Shown here in pieces: positions 34,297 through 43,077 of a stretch of 64,000 nt of DNA. Position 1 is the stretch's first letter, and each line of letters opens with the position of its first letter. Position numbers and translations under genes: made by a program. The DNA is from Flavobacterium hydrocarbonoxydans (lineage in GTDB: Bacteria; Bacteroidota; Bacteroidia; Flavobacteriales; Flavobacteriaceae): contig NZ_WSTB01000002.1 in assembly GCF_009789235.1 (NCBI RefSeq), forward strand, positions 124,001 through 188,000, written 5' to 3'. Below the pieces are notes generated by a model that did not search any database, was not told where the DNA came from, and was given only the letters and a program-made list of their open reading frames with translations.

Positions 34297-34887
34297 CTAT
34301 TTATTTATCGAATATAGTCTCGATATGTATTTCCCTACGACATCAAATTCAAGATTGATTATTGTTCCTACTTTAAAGTTTTTGAAGTTAGTATTTTCAA
34401 ACGTATAAGGTATAATAGACACACTAAACTCGTTTGTTTTAGAGTTTACAACCGTAAGACTCACGCCATTTACCGTAATTGAACCTTTTTCGATGGTAAT
34501 ATTATTCAACGTTTGATCGTATTCAAACGTATAATTCCAGCTACCGTTAGCTTCTTCAATTTTAATACAAGTTCCTGTTTGATCAACATGCCCCTGCACG
34601 ATGTGTCCGTCAAGTCGGTCTCCCAGCTTCATTCCTCTTTCGAGATTCACAATATCACCAACCTTCCAGTCAGCAATATTAGTTTTTAAAATTGTTTCCT
34701 CAATAGCTGTTACGGTATAAAAAGACTCTTTTATCGCAACGACTGTTAAACAGATGCCATTGTGCGAAACACTTTGATCTACCTTTAATTCATTTGTAAA
34801 AACTGAATCAACCGTTATGTGAAGATTGTTTTGCTCTTTTTGTATTTCATGAATCCTTCCAAGGGTTTCTATAATTCCTGTAAACAT
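34297..34887 (-). CDS. ribE: Riboflavin synthase alpha chain
   Basis: A 196-residue protein with two tandem lumazine-binding barrels. The repeated marks are MFTGIIETLG...SVSHNGICLTV (first half) and LDGHIVQGHVDQTG...GSITVNGVSLTVV (second half). It dismutates two 6,7-dimethyl-8-ribityllumazine molecules to riboflavin. Divergent from pdxA with a 57-nt spacer, so the two share a compact regulatory region. I see no FMN riboswitch in the leader. Confidence 0.94.
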   Translation of the reverse strand: MFTGIIETLGRIHEIQKEQNNLHITVDSVFTNELKVDQSVSHNGICLTVVAIKESFYTVTAIEETILKTNIADWKVGDIVNLERGMKLGDRLDGHIVQGHVDQTGTCIKIEEANGSWNYTFEYDQTLNNITIEKGSITVNGVSLTVVNSKTNEFSVSIIPYTFENTNFKNFKVGTIINLEFDVVGKYISRLYSINK

Positions 34888-34903
34888 TGTTGTTTTATTT
34901 TAC

Positions 34904-34911
34904 TAAATTTG
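34904..34911 (+). promoter_or_regulatory. -7 element TAAATTTG of pdxA
   Basis: Matches TAnnTTTG, 34 nt upstream of the pdxA ATG, inside the ribE/pdxA divergent spacer. Confidence 0.5.
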
Positions 34912-34944
34912 CACATCAAAATTAGTAATAAATAAACTGAGCTC

Positions 34945-35994
34945 ATGAATAAAAAAGCAGAAAATATTATTGTTGGAATTTCAATAGGAGATTTAAACGG
35001 TATTGGAAGCGAAGTTATATTGAAAACATTCGAGGATTCCCGAATGTTAGAACTGTGTACGCCGGTTATTTTTGCTAACGCCAAAGTTCTTTCGTTTGTA
35101 AAAAAGAGTTTCACATCAACTATACAATTTCATGGTGTCGATAAGCTGGATCAGGTTGTGATAGGAAAAGTTAATGTTTACAATCTCTGGAAAGAAGGTG
35201 TTGACATTAATTTAGGTAAAACCGATGAAAAAATCGGCGAATATGCCATCAAATCTTTTACAGCAGCCACCCAAGCCCTGAAAGACGGCTTAATTGATGT
35301 TTTGGTTACCGCTCCTATCAACAAATACAACATCCAGTCGGAAGATTTTAAATTTCCCGGGCATACTGATTATTTAGATCAGGAATTGGAAGGAAATTCA
35401 CTTATGATGATGGTGCAGGATAATTTAAGAGTAGGTTTATTAACAGACCACGTACCTCTTAATGAAGTTTCATCACATTTGACCGAAGAACTAATTACAA
35501 GAAAAATAGAAACAATAAGAAAATCTCTAATTCAGGATTTTAGTATTGTAAAACCAAAGATTGCGGTTTTAAGTCTAAATCCGCATGCGGGTGATGGAGG
35601 CGTAATTGGCAAAGAAGATGATTTGGTTTTAAAACCAGCTTTGAAGAAAATTTTCGAAAAAGGAACGATGGTTTTTGGTCCATTTCCGGCAGATGGCTTT
35701 TTTGGAAGCGGCCAATACGAAAAATATGATGCTATTGTAGCAACATATCACGATCAGGGATTGATTCCTTTTAAGACCTTGTCTTTTGGAAAAGGAGTAA
35801 ATTATACAGCAGGTTTAAACAAAGTAAGAACCTCACCCGATCACGGCACAGCGTACGATATTGCTGGAAAAGATCTGGCTGATTTTAATTCGTTTAAAGA
35901 AGCCGTTTACCTTGCATTGGATATTTTTCGCTCTCGTAATCAGTATGAGGAGATTAGCGAAAAACCACTCAAAATAAAAGAAAAACAGTTATAA
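34945..35994 (+). CDS. pdxA: 4-hydroxythreonine-4-phosphate dehydrogenase
   Basis: A 349-residue PdxA-family enzyme. Metal and substrate motifs include GDLNGIGSEVILK, TAPINKYNIQ, FPGHTDYLDQ, LNPHAGDGGVIGKED (metal His) and YHDQGLIPFKTLSFGKGVNYTAGL followed by TSPDHGTAYDIAG. It oxidises 4-phosphohydroxy-L-threonine in the DXP-dependent vitamin B6 pathway. Length is slightly above the E. coli protein. Confidence 0.93.
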   Translation: MNKKAENIIVGISIGDLNGIGSEVILKTFEDSRMLELCTPVIFANAKVLSFVKKSFTSTIQFHGVDKLDQVVIGKVNVYNLWKEGVDINLGKTDEKIGEYAIKSFTAATQALKDGLIDVLVTAPINKYNIQSEDFKFPGHTDYLDQELEGNSLMMMVQDNLRVGLLTDHVPLNEVSSHLTEELITRKIETIRKSLIQDFSIVKPKIAVLSLNPHAGDGGVIGKEDDLVLKPALKKIFEKGTMVFGPFPADGFFGSGQYEKYDAIVATYHDQGLIPFKTLSFGKGVNYTAGLNKVRTSPDHGTAYDIAGKDLADFNSFKEAVYLALDIFRSRNQYEEISEKPLKIKEKQL

Positions 35995-36037
35995 ACAAAA
36001 AAAGGTGAATAAGATTATTAGTTTTATAATAATTTTA

Positions 36038-36045
36038 TATCTTTG
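36038..36045 (+). promoter_or_regulatory. -7 element TATCTTTG before the YceD-rpmF-fabH-acc cluster
   Basis: Exact TAnnTTTG match 54 nt upstream of the YceD-type ATG. It supports a promoter reading through the YceD/rpmF genes, and it argues for the ATG at 36100 rather than the in-frame one at 36043, which overlaps the element. Confidence 0.65.
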
Positions 36046-36099
36046 CACCCCAATTCAGGTATCTGTTTTTTGATACCCATTGGACAAATTGATGTTGAA

Positions 36100-36645
36100 A
36101 TGAGCAAAACAAAAGAATTTTTAATTCCTTTCGTAGGGTTAAAGCTAGGAAAACACCATTTTGAGTATCAAATAAATAACAAGTTCTTTGAGAACTTTGA
36201 TTATGACGAATTTCAGAGTTCGGATATCAAAGTAAATTTAGTTTTAGAAAAAGGAAGCAATCTATTAGAATTGAATTTCAAACACAAAGGAACCGTAAAC
36301 GTGCCTTGTGACCTAACCGGCGAAGATTTTGATTTACCTATTAAAGGAAAAATGAAACTAATCGTTCGTTTTGGAGATGAATTCAATAATGACAATGAAG
36401 AATTGCTGATTTTACCGCATGGCGAATTCGAATTAGATGTAGCACAATACATTTATGAAATGATTGCACTTTCGGTACCACTAAAACGAGTTCATCCAGG
36501 CGTAAAAGACGGAAGTTTGCAAACTCCAGCTCTAACAAAACTGAATGAATTAAAAGTAAAAGAACCAACAAAAGAAGAGAGTAAAAAAGAAGAAGATATT
36601 GACCCGCGTTGGGACAAATTAAAGCAACTATTAACGGATAAATAA
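36100..36645 (+). CDS. YceD/DUF177 family protein
   Basis: A 181-residue protein from the ATG at 36100 (MSKTKEF). The family hallmark, a pair of Cys-bearing or strand-rich segments followed by the FGDEF...NDNEELL region and the VAQYIYEMIALSVPLKRVHPG helix, is visible; the expected C-x-D/L-T motif is CDLTGED. DUF177 proteins lie upstream of rpmF in most bacteria and have been linked to 23S rRNA accumulation and ribosome assembly. The acidic C-terminal tail (KEESKKEEDIDPRWDKL) is typical for Bacteroidota. Confidence 0.9.
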   Translation: MSKTKEFLIPFVGLKLGKHHFEYQINNKFFENFDYDEFQSSDIKVNLVLEKGSNLLELNFKHKGTVNVPCDLTGEDFDLPIKGKMKLIVRFGDEFNNDNEELLILPHGEFELDVAQYIYEMIALSVPLKRVHPGVKDGSLQTPALTKLNELKVKEPTKEESKKEEDIDPRWDKLKQLLTDK

Positions 36646-36654
36646 TATAGTAAA

Positions 36655-36849
36655 ATGGCACATCCTAAGAGAAAAATCTCGAAAACAAGAAGAGATAAGA
36701 GAAGAACACATTATAAAGCTACTGTAGCTCAAATCGCTACATGTCCTATTACTGGAGAAGCACATTTATACCACAGAGCTTACTGGCATGAAGGTAAAAT
36801 GTACTACAGAGGGCAAGTTGTTATCGATAAATCTGTAGCGGTTGCTTAA
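36655..36849 (+). CDS. rpmF: 50S ribosomal protein L32
   Basis: A 64-residue protein with the L32 opening [22 protein letters not shown] and the short [22 protein letters not shown] motif. It lacks the usual second CxxC pair, so it is the zinc-free or reduced-Cys type. Follows the YceD-type gene by 9 nt, the universal order YceD-rpmF. Confidence 0.96.
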   Translation: MAHPKRKISKTRRDKRRTHYKATVAQIATCPITGEAHLYHRAYWHEGKMYYRGQVVIDKSVAVA

Positions 36850-36872
36850 TTTGTTTTCGTAAATGATACTGG

Positions 36873-36899
36873 AACTCTCACATAGTGAGAGTTTTTTTT
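36873..36899 (+). terminator. Terminator after rpmF
   Basis: CTCTCAC pairs with GTGAGAG around a 3-nt loop, followed by TTTTTTTTG. A short but clean intrinsic terminator. Confidence 0.8.
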
Positions 36900-36993
36900 G
36901 TTGGTTATAATTTTCTTTTTTTAAGAAATTATATACAAATTCATTTCGTTTTTTTTTGTAATTTTCAAGTCTTTTAAAAATTTTCCAAATAGT

Positions 36994-37001
36994 TATATTT
37001 G
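36994..37001 (+). promoter_or_regulatory. Possible internal promoter before fabH (TATATTTG)
   Basis: TAnnTTTG match 20 nt before the fabH ATG in the 172-nt rpmF-fabH spacer, which also holds a short hairpin (CTCTCACATAGTGAGAG, 36873-36889) followed by a T-run. It suggests rpmF transcription can end there and fabH-accBC can start anew. Confidence 0.5.
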
Positions 37002-37021
37002 GAACGAAATAATAAAATATA

Positions 37022-38020
37022 ATGAATACAATCACAGCCGCAATTACCGCTGTTGGAGCTTACGTTCCTGACTTTGTACTTTCGAACAAAGTACTGGAAA
37101 CAATGGTCGAAACCAATGACGAATGGATTACTACTCGTACCGGAATTAAGGAAAGAAGAATTCTTAAAGATGCTGACAAAGGAACCTCGTTTCTTGCTAT
37201 AAAAGCAGCACAGGATTTAATTCAAAAAGCCAATATTGATCCTTTAGAGATTGATATGATTATAATGGCAACAGCTACAGCAGATATGCCAGTAGCCTCA
37301 ACAGGAGTTTATGTTGCAACAGAAATTGGCGCTACCAATGCATTTGCTTATGATTTGCAGGCAGCCTGTTCCAGTTTTTTATACGGAATGTCAACAGCTG
37401 CAGCTTACATACAATCAGGAAGATATAAAAAAGTACTTTTAATTGGTGCCGATAAAATGTCCTCTATTGTAGATTATACAGACCGTGCAACCTGTATTAT
37501 TTTTGGTGATGGAGCGGGTGCCGTTTTATTCGAACCTAATTATGAAGGCCTTGGATTACAGGACGAATATTTACGCAGTGATGGCGTCGGACGTGATTTT
37601 CTTAAAATTACTGCCGGAGGTTCTCTGGTTCCCACTACAATAGAGACCGTTCAAAACAGACAACACAATATCATACAAGACGGAAAAACCGTTTTTAAAT
37701 ATGCCGTTACCAATATGGCTGATGCCAGCGAATTGATCGTAAAAAGAAACAATCTGACTAACGAAGATGTAAATTGGTTAGTACCTCATCAGGCAAACAA
37801 ACGTATTATTGATGCTACTGCAAGCAGAATGAATCTTGAGGACTCTAAAGTATTAATGAATATTGAAAAATATGGTAATACAACTTCAGCAACTTTACCA
37901 TTAGTACTTAACGACTTTGAACACCTATTCAAAAAAGGAGATAATATTATTTTTGCCGCTTTTGGTGGTGGATTCACATGGGGATCTATTTACCTAAAAT
38001 GGGCTTACGATAAAAAATAA
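37022..38020 (+). CDS. fabH: 3-oxoacyl-ACP synthase III
   Basis: A 332-residue thiolase-fold enzyme. The catalytic triad is Cys116 (DLQAACSSFL), His in VPHQANKRII and Asn in EKYGNTTSATLPL. The TRTGIKERRI, DGAGAVLF and FGGGFTWGS segments are FabH marks. It starts fatty acid synthesis by condensing acyl-CoA with malonyl-ACP; in Bacteroidota it usually takes branched starters. Followed by accB (23 nt). Confidence 0.95.
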   Translation: MNTITAAITAVGAYVPDFVLSNKVLETMVETNDEWITTRTGIKERRILKDADKGTSFLAIKAAQDLIQKANIDPLEIDMIIMATATADMPVASTGVYVATEIGATNAFAYDLQAACSSFLYGMSTAAAYIQSGRYKKVLLIGADKMSSIVDYTDRATCIIFGDGAGAVLFEPNYEGLGLQDEYLRSDGVGRDFLKITAGGSLVPTTIETVQNRQHNIIQDGKTVFKYAVTNMADASELIVKRNNLTNEDVNWLVPHQANKRIIDATASRMNLEDSKVLMNIEKYGNTTSATLPLVLNDFEHLFKKGDNIIFAAFGGGFTWGSIYLKWAYDKK

Positions 38021-38043
38021 ATTAAAACTAAAAACGAATCATT

Positions 38044-38532
38044 ATGGATTTAAAAGAAATTCAAAACCTAATCAAATTTGTAGCAAATTCGGGTGTTGCA
38101 GAAGTTAAGTTGGAAATGGATGATGTAAAAATCACCATCAGAACAACTTTAGAAGGAAACGTTACTGAAACTACTTATGTACAACAATTACCTGCTCAGG
38201 CAGCATTACCACAGGCAGCTGTGCCTCAACAAGCAGCTCCGGTAGTTGTAAATGTTAACACAGAAGCTCCAGCTGCTGCTGAAGATTCTAAATTCATCAC
38301 TATAAAATCGCCAATCATTGGTACTTTTTATAGAAAACCATCTCCTGACAAACCTGTTTTCACAGAAGTTGGAAACACAATTGCTAAAGGTGATGTTCTT
38401 TGTGTAATCGAAGCAATGAAATTATTCAACGAAATCGAATCAGAAGTGTCAGGTAAAATTGTAAAAATTCTTGTTGACGATATGTCTCCTGTAGAATTTG
38501 ACCAACCTTTATTTTTAGTTGATCCATCATAA
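38044..38532 (+). CDS. accB: Biotin carboxyl carrier protein of acetyl-CoA carboxylase
   Basis: A 162-residue protein: N-terminal helix domain, a flexible Ala/Pro/Gln-rich linker (about 55-85), and a C-terminal biotinyl domain with the attachment motif EAMKLFNEI (biotin Lys near 127). The residue after MK is Leu rather than the usual Met, a common variant. Works with AccC encoded downstream. Confidence 0.95.
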   Translation: MDLKEIQNLIKFVANSGVAEVKLEMDDVKITIRTTLEGNVTETTYVQQLPAQAALPQAAVPQQAAPVVVNVNTEAPAAAEDSKFITIKSPIIGTFYRKPSPDKPVFTEVGNTIAKGDVLCVIEAMKLFNEIESEVSGKIVKILVDDMSPVEFDQPLFLVDPS

Positions 38533-38537
38533 ATAAA

Positions 38538-38565
38538 TTTAGATTTTAGATTTTAGATTTTAGAT
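38538..38565. repeat. TTTAGAT tandem repeat between accB and accC
   Basis: Four exact copies of the 7-mer TTTAGAT (38538-38565), followed by ATTATCTAATGATC-like degenerate ATCTAAT units up to 38632. Slippage-prone DNA in the 104-nt accB-accC spacer. Confidence 0.7.
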
Positions 38566-38636
38566 TGATTAGCCACTTTGTTAATCATCTGAAATTATCT
38601 AATGATCAAATTGTCTAATTATCTAATTAAAATAAG

Positions 38637-39983
38637 ATGTTTAAAAAAATATTAATTGCGAATAGAGGAGAAATTGCACTTCGTGTAATTCGTACATGTA
38701 AGGAAATGGGAATCAAAACTGTAGCAGTTTACTCTACAGCCGATGCAGAAAGTTTACATGTTAAGTTCGCTGACGAAGCGGTTTGTATTGGTCCTCCTCC
38801 AAGTAACTTATCGTATTTGAAAATGTCAAATATCATTGCTGCTGCCGAAATTACAAACGCAGACGCGATACACCCGGGTTACGGATTTCTTTCTGAGAAT
38901 GCTAAATTCTCTAAAATATGTCAGGAACACGGAATCAAATTTATTGGTGCCGCTCCTGAAATGATTGACAGAATGGGAGATAAAGCTTCTGCAAAAGCTA
39001 CAATGAAAGCTGCAGGAGTTCCGTGTGTACCAGGATCTGACGGATTGTTAGAATCTTTCGAACAAACGCAAAAACTGGCTAAAGAATTTGGCTACCCGGT
39101 AATGCTAAAAGCAACTGCTGGTGGTGGTGGAAAAGGAATGCGCGCTGTCTGGAAAGAAGAAGAGCTTTTAAAAGCCTGGGAAAGCGCACGTCAGGAAGCT
39201 GCTGCAGCTTTTGGAAATGACGGGATGTACATGGAAAAACTTATCGAAGAACCACGTCATATCGAAATTCAGGTAGTAGGAGATTCTTATGGAAAAGCCT
39301 GTCACCTTTCTGAAAGAGACTGTTCTGTACAACGTCGTCACCAAAAACTAACTGAAGAAACCCCTTCCCCTTTCATGACTGATGAATTGCGTACTGCAAT
39401 GGGAGAAGCTGCTGTAAAAGCTGCTGAATTCATTAAATACGAAGGAGCAGGAACTGTAGAATTTTTGGTGGACAAACACAGAAACTTCTATTTCATGGAA
39501 ATGAATACCCGTATTCAGGTAGAACATCCAATTACTGAACAAGTAATTGACTACGACTTGATTCGTGAGCAAATTATGGTAGCAGCAGGAATTCCAATTT
39601 CAGGAAAAAACTACTTACCACAATTACACGCTATCGAGTGCCGTATTAATGCTGAAGATCCTTATAATGATTTCCGCCCTTCACCAGGAAAAATCACAAC
39701 CCTTCATATGCCAGGAGGTCACGGAGTACGTTTAGATACTCACGTATATTCTGGTTATAGTATTCCACCAAATTACGATTCGATGATTGCAAAACTTATT
39801 ACTACGGCGCAAACCCGTGAAGAGGCAATCAGCAAAATGCGCAGAGCATTGGATGAATTTGTTATTGAAGGTGTAAAAACGACAATACCTTTCCACAGAC
39901 AATTAATGGATGATCCAAGATACATTGCAGGAGATTATACTACTGCTTTTATGGACACCTTTAAAATGAATAGTCCGGAATAA
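38637..39983 (+). CDS. accC: Acetyl-CoA carboxylase biotin carboxylase subunit
   Basis: A 448-residue ATP-grasp enzyme. Visible marks are [29 protein letters not shown], the glycine-rich loop [15 protein letters not shown], the [16 protein letters not shown] block and [15 protein letters not shown] (catalytic Arg and Glu). It carboxylates biotin on AccB with bicarbonate and ATP. Closed by a strong terminator. Confidence 0.96.
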   Translation: MFKKILIANRGEIALRVIRTCKEMGIKTVAVYSTADAESLHVKFADEAVCIGPPPSNLSYLKMSNIIAAAEITNADAIHPGYGFLSENAKFSKICQEHGIKFIGAAPEMIDRMGDKASAKATMKAAGVPCVPGSDGLLESFEQTQKLAKEFGYPVMLKATAGGGGKGMRAVWKEEELLKAWESARQEAAAAFGNDGMYMEKLIEEPRHIEIQVVGDSYGKACHLSERDCSVQRRHQKLTEETPSPFMTDELRTAMGEAAVKAAEFIKYEGAGTVEFLVDKHRNFYFMEMNTRIQVEHPITEQVIDYDLIREQIMVAAGIPISGKNYLPQLHAIECRINAEDPYNDFRPSPGKITTLHMPGGHGVRLDTHVYSGYSIPPNYDSMIAKLITTAQTREEAISKMRRALDEFVIEGVKTTIPFHRQLMDDPRYIAGDYTTAFMDTFKMNSPE

Positions 39984-39988
39984 TCTTT

Positions 39989-40016
39989 AAAGCCGTCAAA
40001 TTTGACGGCTTTTTTA
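39989..40016 (+). terminator. accC terminator
   Basis: A perfect palindrome AAAGCCGTCAAA/TTTGACGGCTTT followed by TTTT, just after the accC stop. Confidence 0.9.
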
Positions 40017-40031
40017 TATCCTATACAAATC

Positions 40032-40069
40032 AACCCGATAGTTTTTAATCTATCGGGTTTTTTATTTTC
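40032..40069 (+). terminator. Second hairpin with T-run
   Basis: AACCCGATAG (40032-40041) pairs with CTATCGGGTT (40050-40059), followed by TTTTATTTT. Backup terminator, or part of the leader region of the PepSY-like array. Confidence 0.75.
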
Positions 40070-40085
40070 TATAAAAAAACACTAG

Positions 40086-40155
40086 TTACACACTATTGTT
40101 GTGTATTTTTTACACACTTGCTACTGGCATTACACACTTTTTTTACTTTGGCACG
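40086..40155 (+). promoter_or_regulatory. Candidate activator sites and sigma-54-like box before the PepSY array
   Basis: TTACACACT occurs at 40086, 40110 and 40130 (spacing 24 and 20 bp), the first forming ACACA-N7-TGTGT dyad symmetry at 40088-40104. Downstream, TTGGCACG (40148-40155) is an exact sigma-54 -24 element, but the -12 position reads CCTTT instead of TTGCA. The nearest NtrC-type activator gene is at 41734. This arrangement suggests regulator binding, but the -12 mismatch keeps it tentative. Confidence 0.45.
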
Positions 40156-40286
40156 AATGCCTTTTTTTTCATAATTCCTTTAAAAATAAGGATTTACAAC
40201 AATCAAAAGGTAACGTTGTAGTAACGGCACAGTTATTTCATTATCTAAAGTGTAAACAACTATTAAATAATTTAAATATACACATT

Positions 40287-40583
40287 ATGAAAAATTTATT
40301 TCTATCAGCCGCAATCTTATTAGGAAGTTTAACATCTTTTGCTTCAACATCTAATATTTCAAACAACATTGTAAAAACAATTTCTATTCAGGATGAATAT
40401 ACAGAAATTAAAGTAGAAGAGCTGCCAGCTGCAGTTACAGATGCTTTGAAAAAAGCCTATCCTGATGCAGTTCTTACTAAAGCTTATAAAAACGAAAAAT
40501 CAGAATACAAACTAGACGTTACAGTAGGAGACAAAGTGGGTTCTATTTTTGCTAATGCAGACGGAACCTGGATTAAAAAATAA
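40287..40583 (+). CDS. Exported PepSY-like protein, copy 1
   Basis: A 98-residue protein from the ATG at 40287 (an upstream in-frame extension covers regulatory DNA and is rejected). Signal peptide MKNLFLSAAILLGSLTSFA, then TEIKVEELPAAVTDALKKAYPDAV...AYKNEKSEYKLDVTVGD...FANADGTWIKK, the alternating strand/helix/strand layout of small PepSY-like (DUF2874-type) periplasmic proteins. First of four tandem paralogues; 86% or so identical to copy 2 by eye. Its 5' region carries the candidate activator sites. Confidence 0.85.
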   Translation: MKNLFLSAAILLGSLTSFASTSNISNNIVKTISIQDEYTEIKVEELPAAVTDALKKAYPDAVLTKAYKNEKSEYKLDVTVGDKVGSIFANADGTWIKK

Positions 40584-40655
40584 TAATTAGTAGTCCCGTG
40601 AAAATTCAAATCAAGAATACTAAGATTAAATTAACAATATTAAAATATCACTATC

Positions 40656-40952
40656 ATGAAAAATTTATTTCTATCAGCCGCAATCGTTTTGGGAGGTTTA
40701 ACATCATTTGCTTCAACCTCGCCAATTACAAATACAATCGTAAAAACAATCTCGATTCAGGACGAATATACTGAAATCAAACTAGAAGAAGTGCCAACAG
40801 CAGTTAGCGATGCTTTGAAAAAAGCCTATCCAGATGCCGTATTGAGCAAAGCATACAAAAATGCAAAATCAGAATACAAACTGGATGTAACTGTAGGAGA
40901 CAAAGTAGGTTCTCTATTTGCTAACGCAGATGGAACATGGATTAAAAAATAA
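40656..40952 (+). CDS. Exported PepSY-like protein, copy 2
   Basis: A 98-residue paralogue with the same signal peptide start MKNLFLSAAIVLGGLTSFA and the same core (TEIKLEEVPTAVSDALKKAY, then PDAVLSKAYKNAKSEYKLDV, then GDKVGSLFANADGTWIKK). It differs from copy 1 at scattered positions only, so the duplication is recent. It is separated by 72 nt of AT-rich spacer with no terminator. Probably co-transcribed. Confidence 0.85.
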   Translation: MKNLFLSAAIVLGGLTSFASTSPITNTIVKTISIQDEYTEIKLEEVPTAVSDALKKAYPDAVLSKAYKNAKSEYKLDVTVGDKVGSLFANADGTWIKK

Positions 40953-40995
40953 TTGCCTAATTTTATCAGCTAACATTAATTAAAAAAACAATAGT

Positions 40996-41295
40996 ATGAA
41001 AAATTTAATCGTAACAGCTGTAATCCTTTTAGGAACTTTATCAATGAATGCAGACACAGCAAGAACTAAAACATCTGATGTAAACATTATAAATGTTCAG
41101 GATGATTATAAAGAAATTGCTCTTGATGCACTTCCTGCAGAAGTTCAGGCAACAATCAAAAATTCATTTCCGGGTTCTAAACTTGTAAAAGCTTACGTAA
41201 ACCCTAAGAAACAATACAAATTAGAACTTCTTACAGGCGAATCTAATCATTATGTTTTTACAGATGAAAAAGGAAACATCGCCAAGAAATATTAA
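40996..41295 (+). CDS. Exported PepSY-like protein, copy 3 (diverged)
   Basis: A 99-residue paralogue, more diverged: signal MKNLIVTAVILLGTLSMNA, then KEIALDALPAEVQATIKNSF, GSKLVKAYVNPKKQYKLELL and a different end YVFTDEKGNIAKKY. The Ala-Leu-Pro...AYVNxKxQYKLE pattern is retained. 43 nt after copy 2 and 12 nt before copy 4. Confidence 0.82.
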   Translation: MKNLIVTAVILLGTLSMNADTARTKTSDVNIINVQDDYKEIALDALPAEVQATIKNSFPGSKLVKAYVNPKKQYKLELLTGESNHYVFTDEKGNIAKKY

Positions 41296-41307
41296 TAAAC
41301 AAAAGTT

Positions 41308-41604
41308 ATGAAAAAGCTAATCTTATCAGCAGTAATTGTATTTGGAAGCATTTCTATTTACGCTACAAATGTTGCCACAACCGAAACTGTAAAAAAAACA
41401 GTAATGGTTCAGGATACTTACACAGAAGTTAGTATCGAAAGTGTTCCTCAGGTTGTTACAACGGCATTACAAAATGCTTATCCTGGTGCAAAGCTGGACA
41501 AAGCTTTTGTAAACGAGAAAAAAGAATACAAACTCAACATATCAGTTGGTGACCAAAAGGCTACTGTTTACTCAGATGTTAATGGCAACTGGTTGAAAAT
41601 ATAA
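41308..41604 (+). CDS. Exported PepSY-like protein, copy 4
   Basis: A 98-residue paralogue with MKKLILSAVIVFGSISIYA, TEVSIESVPQVVTTALQNAYPGAKLDKAFVNEKKEYKLNISVGDQKATVYSDVNGNWLKI split across strands (pattern VP-x-V-TxALxNAYPGAK then AFVNEKKEYKLN). Intermediate between copies 1/2 and 3. Last gene of the array, closed by a terminator at 41637. Confidence 0.82.
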   Translation: MKKLILSAVIVFGSISIYATNVATTETVKKTVMVQDTYTEVSIESVPQVVTTALQNAYPGAKLDKAFVNEKKEYKLNISVGDQKATVYSDVNGNWLKI

Positions 41605-41636
41605 TTAGGTGAAATTAGATTTATGTTTTTGGTAAA

Positions 41637-41670
41637 AAAGAGATTACTTCCGGTAATCTCTTTTTTTTTG
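41637..41670 (+). terminator. Terminator of the PepSY array
   Basis: AAAGAGATTAC (41637-41647) pairs with GTAATCTCTTT (41653-41663), 5-nt loop, followed by T-run. Confidence 0.88.
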
Positions 41671-41733
41671 CATAATTTTATGAGAATACAATTTTAATAG
41701 TATTATTTTAGCATCAAAGTCCAAAAAATTCAA

Positions 41734-43077
41734 ATGCCTAAGATATTACTGATAGAAGATGATATTTCGTTTTGCAAATTATTAGAAAAATTTCTAATAA
41801 AAAAAGCATACGATGTATCGATTGCTTTCTCAGCTGCCGAAGCCCGCGTTGCCATCCAAAAAGAATCATTCGACCTGATTCTGACCGATCTTCGATTACC
41901 AGATTCTGACGGCATTAAACTCATGTCTGAAATTAAAGACTCTTATCCAGACATTCCCATCATACTAATGACCGGTTATTCTGACGTCAATACGGCGGTA
42001 AAAGCAATTAAGAACGGAGCAGCAGATTATATCTCCAAACCTTTCAATCCTGACGAAGTTTTATTGGTGATTACCAACGCCTTACAATCTTCCGAAACTG
42101 AAGTAGAGATTCCCGTCAAAGAAAAAAAGGCAAAATCAAAACAAGCCGAATCTGAAAATGAATTTGTAAAAGGAATTTCGGTCGCTTCAAAAAAACTCTC
42201 AGAACACATTCAGCTAGTCAGTCCAACCGATATGTCGGTGTTGATTATTGGCGAAAGCGGAACAGGAAAAGAAATCATTGCCAAAAGTATTCATCAGCAA
42301 AGCAACCGCAAAAAAAATACTTTCATTGCAGTTGACTGCGGAGCTATTCCAAAAGAATTAGCCGCAAGCGAATTTTTTGGTCACTTAAAAGGATCTTTCA
42401 CAGGAGCCATAAGCGACAAAATAGGTTATTTCGAAGCTGCAAATGGCGGAACTCTTTTTTTGGATGAAATTGGTAATCTTTCTTATGAAAATCAAATTCA
42501 GCTATTAAGAGCGCTTCAGGAACGCAAGATTAAACCTGTAGGCAGCAATAAAGAAATTAATGTCGATATCCGAATTATAACGGCTACCAACGAAGATTTA
42601 CGTGAAGCTGTAAAAAATGGAGATTTTCGCGAAGATTTATACCATAGAATCAATGAATTCTCTATCCAGTCACCATCCTTAACCGACAGAGAAGAAGATT
42701 TAATGATTTTTGCAGATTATTTTCTGGAAAAAGCCAATCAGCAACTGAACAAAGAAGTCATTGGTTTTTCGCCAGAAGTCGTGGCTCTCTTTCAAAATTA
42801 CAACTGGCCGGGAAACCTGCGGGAACTTCAAAATTGTGTAAAACGTTCTACACTCTTAACACGGGGAAATTTTATTGAAAGCGATGTTTTGCCTGCAGAG
42901 TTTTTTCAAATTCAGAAACAAAACGTAAGCGGTTCTTTTTCCTTATCCGATAACGAAAAAGAAGCGATTATTCACGCTTTGTCCAAAACACAAAACAATA
43001 AATCAGAAGCTGCCAAATTGCTCAAGATAACCCGAAAAACACTTTACAACAAACTCAAACAATACAATATAGACTAA
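41734..43077 (+). CDS. NtrC-type sigma-54-dependent response regulator
   Basis: A 447-residue protein. Receiver domain 1-118 with phospho-acceptor Asp52 (LILTDLRLPDSDG) and Lys in ISKPF near 102. AAA+ domain about 145-370 with Walker A GESGTGKE (173-180), the sigma-54 contact loop as GSFTGA (220-225, Ser instead of Ala in the usual GAFTGA), Walker B GGTLFLDEI and the R-finger region DIRIITATNEDL. C-terminal Fis-type helix-turn-helix about 405-445 (KSEAAKLLKITRKTLYNKL). It probably activates a sigma-54 promoter near the PepSY array, in response to the convergent kinase. Confidence 0.93.
   Translation: MPKILLIEDDISFCKLLEKFLIKKAYDVSIAFSAAEARVAIQKESFDLILTDLRLPDSDGIKLMSEIKDSYPDIPIILMTGYSDVNTAVKAIKNGAADYISKPFNPDEVLLVITNALQSSETEVEIPVKEKKAKSKQAESENEFVKGISVASKKLSEHIQLVSPTDMSVLIIGESGTGKEIIAKSIHQQSNRKKNTFIAVDCGAIPKELAASEFFGHLKGSFTGAISDKIGYFEAANGGTLFLDEIGNLSYENQIQLLRALQERKIKPVGSNKEINVDIRIITATNEDLREAVKNGDFREDLYHRINEFSIQSPSLTDREEDLMIFADYFLEKANQQLNKEVIGFSPEVVALFQNYNWPGNLRELQNCVKRSTLLTRGNFIESDVLPAEFFQIQKQNVSGSFSLSDNEKEAIIHALSKTQNNKSEAAKLLKITRKTLYNKLKQYNID

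Noticed and set aside
34888..34944. FMN riboswitch in the ribE/pdxA spacer
   Set aside because: The 57-nt spacer is too short and lacks the conserved paired elements of the RFN motif.
40101..40286. N-terminal extension of PepSY-like copy 1
   Set aside because: The extended frame covers the TTACACACT repeats and TTGGCACG box, and copy 2 begins at the equivalent MKNLFLSAA with a signal peptide.
40287..41604. Tandem repeat array considered as CRISPR
   Set aside because: The repeating unit is about 300-370 bp, encodes paralogous proteins, and there are no short direct repeats with unique spacers. I see no cas genes in the window.
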